From JAVBNC01 sp031551765 (GTDB taxonomy: Bacteria > Desulfobacterota > Desulfovibrionia > Desulfovibrionales > Desulfovibrionaceae), in the NCBI GenBank assembly GCA_031551765.1, contig JAVBNC010000163.1:1-36388 (forward strand): a DNA stretch of 36,388 nucleotides, in the 5' to 3' direction. The notes below the pieces were generated by a model. The model searched no databases. It worked only from the letters and a program-made list of their open reading frames with translations, and was not told where the DNA came from. Of this stretch, positions 33,090 through 36,388 are shown one piece after another. Every line of letters begins with the position of its first letter. Position 1 is the stretch's first letter. A program made the translations under genes and the position numbers.

Positions 33090-35377
33090 TATACCCGGAA
33101 CCCCAGAGCCTCGGCCAGGCCGCGCCGGGCTTCGTCCGGCAGGCCCAACTGCCAGAACACGTTCTGGGTGACCCACCAGTTCATATCCGGCAGGAGGGAA
33201 CGGGTGCGCGTGACCCAGACGGCCAGTTCCGCCCAGTCCGGCTCCGCGCCGGTCATAGCTTTGCAGATGGCCGTTTCCACAAGCCCGTGCGCCCGCTGCC
33301 GCATGGAACCACACAGCCCGAGGCCGCGCAAGAACTCCATGGCTTGCTGCCGCACCTCTTCCGCCATGCTCCGGCCCGTAATGCAGCCCAGCATGAGCTG
33401 GGGCGCGAGGGGCGCCCAGTATTCCGGGTACGGCAGGATGTGCTGGGCCTCTTCCCACTCGCGCAGCAGGGAGGCGGCGTGGCGGGCGGAAGCTTCCATG
33501 TGCACTTCTTCCGTCAAGGCGAAATCCGTCATTTCGGATAAGGCCATATAGTCGCGCACGTGGCGGGGCAGGTCCGCGACGCTCTTCTCCAGGGTGCGGC
33601 CGTCGGCCAGAGTCACGGCGACACGGCTTTTCGCCACCGGCACAAAGCCCTCTTCTTCGCTGAGCAGCTTTTGGACGTGCCGCGCCGCAGGCGGCAGCCA
33701 GCGCCAGCGCACGGACTGGCCCCGCTGCTCGAATGCCGTGCGGATAAGCGCCGCGCCGCTGGCTTCCGCGCCGACGGGCGGCACATCGGCATCCGGTATC
33801 ACGTGTACGGCCGCGTGGGGCCAGGAAACCACGGCCTCTTCCCGAATTTTGGGCATGCGGCCTTCGCGCTGCAACTCCAGCAGCGCCATCAGGCACAGGG
33901 AGGCCGCATCCTGCTGCCGGGGCAGCACCCGGTTTTTCAACACGTTATACCCCGTGCCCTCTTCCGGCTTGTTGGACGCGGCTTCGGCCAGGGTCTTCTC
34001 CAAAGCGGGCCGCAAATCCGGGCCGCCCGTTTCCCGGGCCAGCTCCAGGGCTCGCCACATAAAGGTCATGGCGTTGACCGGTTCAATGCGGGAAATATCG
34101 TCAAAAAACCAGGCGCAACTGGCAAAGGCGGCAAGGGCCTGTTCCTGCATGGCCAGGAGCTTCCAGGAGCGGTCCATGTCGGCGCTTTCCCGGCAGCGGA
34201 AGTGGTGGGCCGCGAAATCTTCCGCCCGGTGCGGGTCCGCCAGCACGACGCCGTATTCCAGCAGCGCGTTTTGAGGGACCGTCATGCAGCTTCCCGCAGC
34301 CTGAAAAAAATGCGCGTCCAGCGCTTCCTTGCCCTCGGCCAGGGCGCGGCGCAACGGGGCGCGCCAGCGCTGGTTCCAGCCGTAGTGCCCGCCGTCCGAG
34401 CAGCCGCAGTCCGAGCGCCAGCGCTCCACCCCGTGCACGCAGCTCCAGGACGAAGGCTCGTGCAGCTTAACCCGCATCTGCGGCTCATGCGCGGCCAAAT
34501 ACGCCGCCGGATTGGTCAGTTCCACGCCGTCCCGGCCCGCGTAGCCCTGGCCCAGCACATAGGCCAGGGCCATTTCCCCGAAAGGGAAGTGGTGGCCGTA
34601 AGTTTCCCCGTCCGTGGACAGGGTGAGCAGCCCTTCTCGCGCCGTATCGGACAGACGGCTCCAGAAGCGTTCCCCGTCCTGGAGCAGCCCTTCGAAAGCC
34701 ACGGCCTGGGACAGCGCGCCGTGATAAAAAAAGACCGCCATGCTCGCGCCGGAAGGCAGGTCCACCCGGTACGGCTCCTGCACGGTCAGGGTTTCCTCGC
34801 TCACGGGCCGGAAACCCTGGCCCGGCGCGGCCACGGCAGCGGCCTGGCGCGGCGCGAGAATCACAAAGCGCACACCCGCCTTGGCCAATACTTCCAGTGT
34901 CTCCGTGTCCACGGCGCATTCGGCCAGCCACATGCCTTCCGCCTCCCGGCCGAAGCGGGCCCGGAAATCCGCCAGGGCCCAGACGCATTCCAGCTCCTTG
35001 TCCCGGGCGCTGGCCAGGGGCATGATCACGTGGTGATAAACTTGAGCCATGGCGTTGCCGTGCCCCCAGCGGGCCAGGCTGACAGCGTCCGCCTCCAGAA
35101 CGCGGCCATACACGCGCGGGGAATGCCGGGCCAGCCAGGCCAGCAGCGTGGGGCCCACGTTAAAGCTCATCCATTCGTAACAGTTGACGATATCCGTGAT
35201 CCGGCCGTCATGCCCCAAGCGCCTGGCCCAGCCCAGGGGGCCGTAGCTTTCGTGCACGATGCGCTCGTTCCAATGGCGCATGGGCGCGGCGGAGGGTTCT
35301 ATCAAAATGCGCCCCAGCCAGGGGTCTTCCCGGGGAGGCTGGTACAAATGGCTGTGAATACATAGCTGACGTGTCAT
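33089..35377 (-). CDS. Glycoside hydrolase family 57-like protein with DUF3536-type C-terminus
   Basis: A 762-residue cytoplasmic protein. The N-terminal (beta/alpha)7 barrel of GH57 covers about 1-300, starting CIHSHLYQPPREDPWLG. The nucleophile candidate is Glu153 (WLAECAVD) and the acid/base candidate Asp256 (STDGETYGHH), matching the two conserved family positions. The rest (about 310-762) is helical and resembles DUF3536, which often follows the barrel. GH57 enzymes act on alpha-glucans such as glycogen or as branching enzymes; the exact activity is open. GAGGTA precedes the ATG at 35377; the longer frame to 35644 runs into the opposite gene's promoter. Confidence 0.88.
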   Translation of the reverse strand: MTRQLCIHSHLYQPPREDPWLGRILIEPSAAPMRHWNERIVHESYGPLGWARRLGHDGRITDIVNCYEWMSFNVGPTLLAWLARHSPRVYGRVLEADAVSLARWGHGNAMAQVYHHVIMPLASARDKELECVWALADFRARFGREAEGMWLAECAVDTETLEVLAKAGVRFVILAPRQAAAVAAPGQGFRPVSEETLTVQEPYRVDLPSGASMAVFFYHGALSQAVAFEGLLQDGERFWSRLSDTAREGLLTLSTDGETYGHHFPFGEMALAYVLGQGYAGRDGVELTNPAAYLAAHEPQMRVKLHEPSSWSCVHGVERWRSDCGCSDGGHYGWNQRWRAPLRRALAEGKEALDAHFFQAAGSCMTVPQNALLEYGVVLADPHRAEDFAAHHFRCRESADMDRSWKLLAMQEQALAAFASCAWFFDDISRIEPVNAMTFMWRALELARETGGPDLRPALEKTLAEAASNKPEEGTGYNVLKNRVLPRQQDAASLCLMALLELQREGRMPKIREEAVVSWPHAAVHVIPDADVPPVGAEASGAALIRTAFEQRGQSVRWRWLPPAARHVQKLLSEEEGFVPVAKSRVAVTLADGRTLEKSVADLPRHVRDYMALSEMTDFALTEEVHMEASARHAASLLREWEEAQHILPYPEYWAPLAPQLMLGCITGRSMAEEVRQQAMEFLRGLGLCGSMRQRAHGLVETAICKAMTGAEPDWAELAVWVTRTRSLLPDMNWWVTQNVFWQLGLPDEARRGLAEALGFRV

Positions 35378-35549
35378 GGCAGTACCTCGGGCTCTCTGGC
35401 GGCGTGCTGCTGGCCGCTGCGGGGGTCGACGCAAAGGGATGGCGCGCGCGGCGGCCGGGCCTTGCCGTGGCGCACCGCGAATAGTTCGTAACTTAGCGTA
35501 AGTATAGTAACTGGGCAAGTGCGGGTCTGTTCCTCTCTCCTCCTTCTTC

Positions 35550-35578
35550 TTGCCAAAAGCCTGGCCCGTGGTTATGAT
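35550..35578 (+). promoter_or_regulatory. Candidate promoter of the BI-1 family gene
   Basis: TTGCCA (5 of 6), 17-base spacer, TATGAT (5 of 6), 64 bases before the ATG at 35643. It lies in the 265-base divergent gap with the GH57 gene, whose own promoter was not resolved (a TATACT hexamer on the minus strand near 35502-35507 is a possible -10). Confidence 0.6.
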
Positions 35579-35642
35579 TCCTGTAGAAATTATATACAGG
35601 CTGGCGCGTTGCGCGGGCCGGAAATGCGCAAGGAGAAGTCGC

Positions 35643-36341
35643 ATGTATCAACGCCAGACAGATGTCATTACCCGCGCGGAAGTCACCAATGCTTTTATGC
35701 GCGGCGTATATCTTTGGATGACCATCGGCCTTGTGGTTACCGCCGTGGCCGGTTGGTTCACCCTGAACAGCCAGGCCATGATCCGGCTGGTTTTTGGTTC
35801 CCAGATCACCTACATCGGCCTGCTGGTGGCGGAAGTACTGCTGGTCTTCGCGATCAGCGGCATGATCAACAGACTGTCCGGCCCGATGGCCACGGGGCTT
35901 TTCCTGCTCTACAGCGCGCTTAACGGCATCACCCTGTCCGCCATCATGATCGTGTACACCAGCACGTCCGTGTTCCAGGCCTTTTTCACGGCCGCGGGCA
36001 TGTTCGGGGCCATGAGCCTGTACGGCCTGGTCACCAAGCGCGACCTGACCGGACTGGGCAGCTTCATGATGATGGGCGCCTTCGGCATCCTTATCGCCAT
36101 GGTGGTGAACATGTTCGTGCAGTCCAGCGCGCTGAGCCTGGGCATCAGTATCCTGGGCGTCATCATCTTCATGGGCCTGACCGCCTATGACACCCAGTAC
36201 CTGCGCCAAATGGGCGAATCCGCCCCCATGGACGACGCCACCGCCATCCGCCGGGGCACCATCCTGGGCGCGCTCAAGCTGTACCTGGACTTTATCAACA
36301 TCTTCCTCTTCCTGCTCCGCCTCATGGGCGACAGGCGCTAA
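35643..36341 (+). CDS. Bax inhibitor-1/YccA-family membrane protein
   Basis: A 232-residue protein with seven predicted helices (about 22-42, 52-74, 79-98, 104-124, 136-158, 162-180, 205-228), the BI-1/YccA/YbhL fold. Bacterial members include YccA, an inhibitor and substrate of FtsH, and calcium-leak channels; FtsH is encoded in this window but far away, so any link is only suggestive. The family DYDTQ-like segment is present as TAYDTQYLRQ (about 180-190). AAGGAG lies before the ATG at 35643. The gene is complete and ends shortly before the poly-G contig end. Confidence 0.9.
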   Translation: MYQRQTDVITRAEVTNAFMRGVYLWMTIGLVVTAVAGWFTLNSQAMIRLVFGSQITYIGLLVAEVLLVFAISGMINRLSGPMATGLFLLYSALNGITLSAIMIVYTSTSVFQAFFTAAGMFGAMSLYGLVTKRDLTGLGSFMMMGAFGILIAMVVNMFVQSSALSLGISILGVIIFMGLTAYDTQYLRQMGESAPMDDATAIRRGTILGALKLYLDFINIFLFLLRLMGDRR

Positions 36342-36353
36342 GAGGTTGAAAAT

Positions 36354-36388
<35 letters not shown>

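Overview
The window looks like a contig end from a GC-rich member of the Desulfovibrionaceae (Desulfovibrio/Bilophila type). The basis is inference from content: an NfnAB electron-bifurcating transhydrogenase, two large YeiH-family (putative sulfate/sulfite exporter) permeases, PAS-rich hybrid kinases with cysteine-bearing sensor domains, a deltaproteobacterial ftsH-folP-cdaA-cdaR operon, and short GC-rich repeats in the gaps. The species cannot be named from this sequence. The last 34 bases are pure G and are most likely an assembly or sequencing artefact.

Layout. 1-2202 (+): an acyltransferase-like protein and a radical SAM/SPASM protein, each preceded by a copy of a G-rich intergenic repeat. 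2264-5479 (-): a large PAS/GAF hybrid histidine kinase, converging on the radical SAM gene over a shared terminator. 5480-5760: a terminator hairpin and a small inverted-repeat element. 5761-10384 (-): cdaR(ybbR), cdaA, folP and ftsH, in that order along the window but transcribed ftsH first; folP starts inside the ftsH stop and cdaR inside the cdaA stop by 4-nt overlaps. 10385-10862: an AT-rich control region. 10863-15263 (+): two different YeiH-family permeases with small companions (a 53-aa one-helix protein, a 74-aa soluble protein, a 92-aa one-helix protein), then a DMT permease to 16186. 16531-22106 (-): an HD-GYP sensor phosphodiesterase, an M20 peptidase and an AbrB-family membrane protein. 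22262-24612: the C-terminal stub of an Old Yellow Enzyme, a CitE-like lyase (-) and a SprA-like metalloprotease (+). 24848-28000 (+): a second hybrid kinase with four nearly identical PAS units. 28072-28218: a short-chain dehydrogenase remnant. 28362-35377 (-): NfnB, NfnA, an amidohydrolase, a GNAT acetyltransferase and a GH57 glycosidase. 35643-36341 (+): a Bax inhibitor-1 family membrane protein.

How the parts may work together. ftsH/folP/cdaA/cdaR joins membrane proteolysis, folate synthesis and c-di-AMP production in one transcript. The two YeiH permeases share a candidate palindromic operator centred on AACGTT and an unusual loop motif (GKAI-x-[AG]-[WF]-[IL]) between the first two helices; together with their small membrane partners they form the best candidate here for an uncharacterised transport system, perhaps for sulfite, sulfate or an organosulfonate. 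Two hybrid kinases and an HD-GYP protein make this a signalling-rich segment.

The most unusual non-coding signal is a set of three short inverted-repeat elements (5628-5761, 16186-16531, 32845-33089). Each is flanked by TA, and at four of their six ends the TA plus the first G of the element is the in-frame TAG stop codon of the neighbouring gene.
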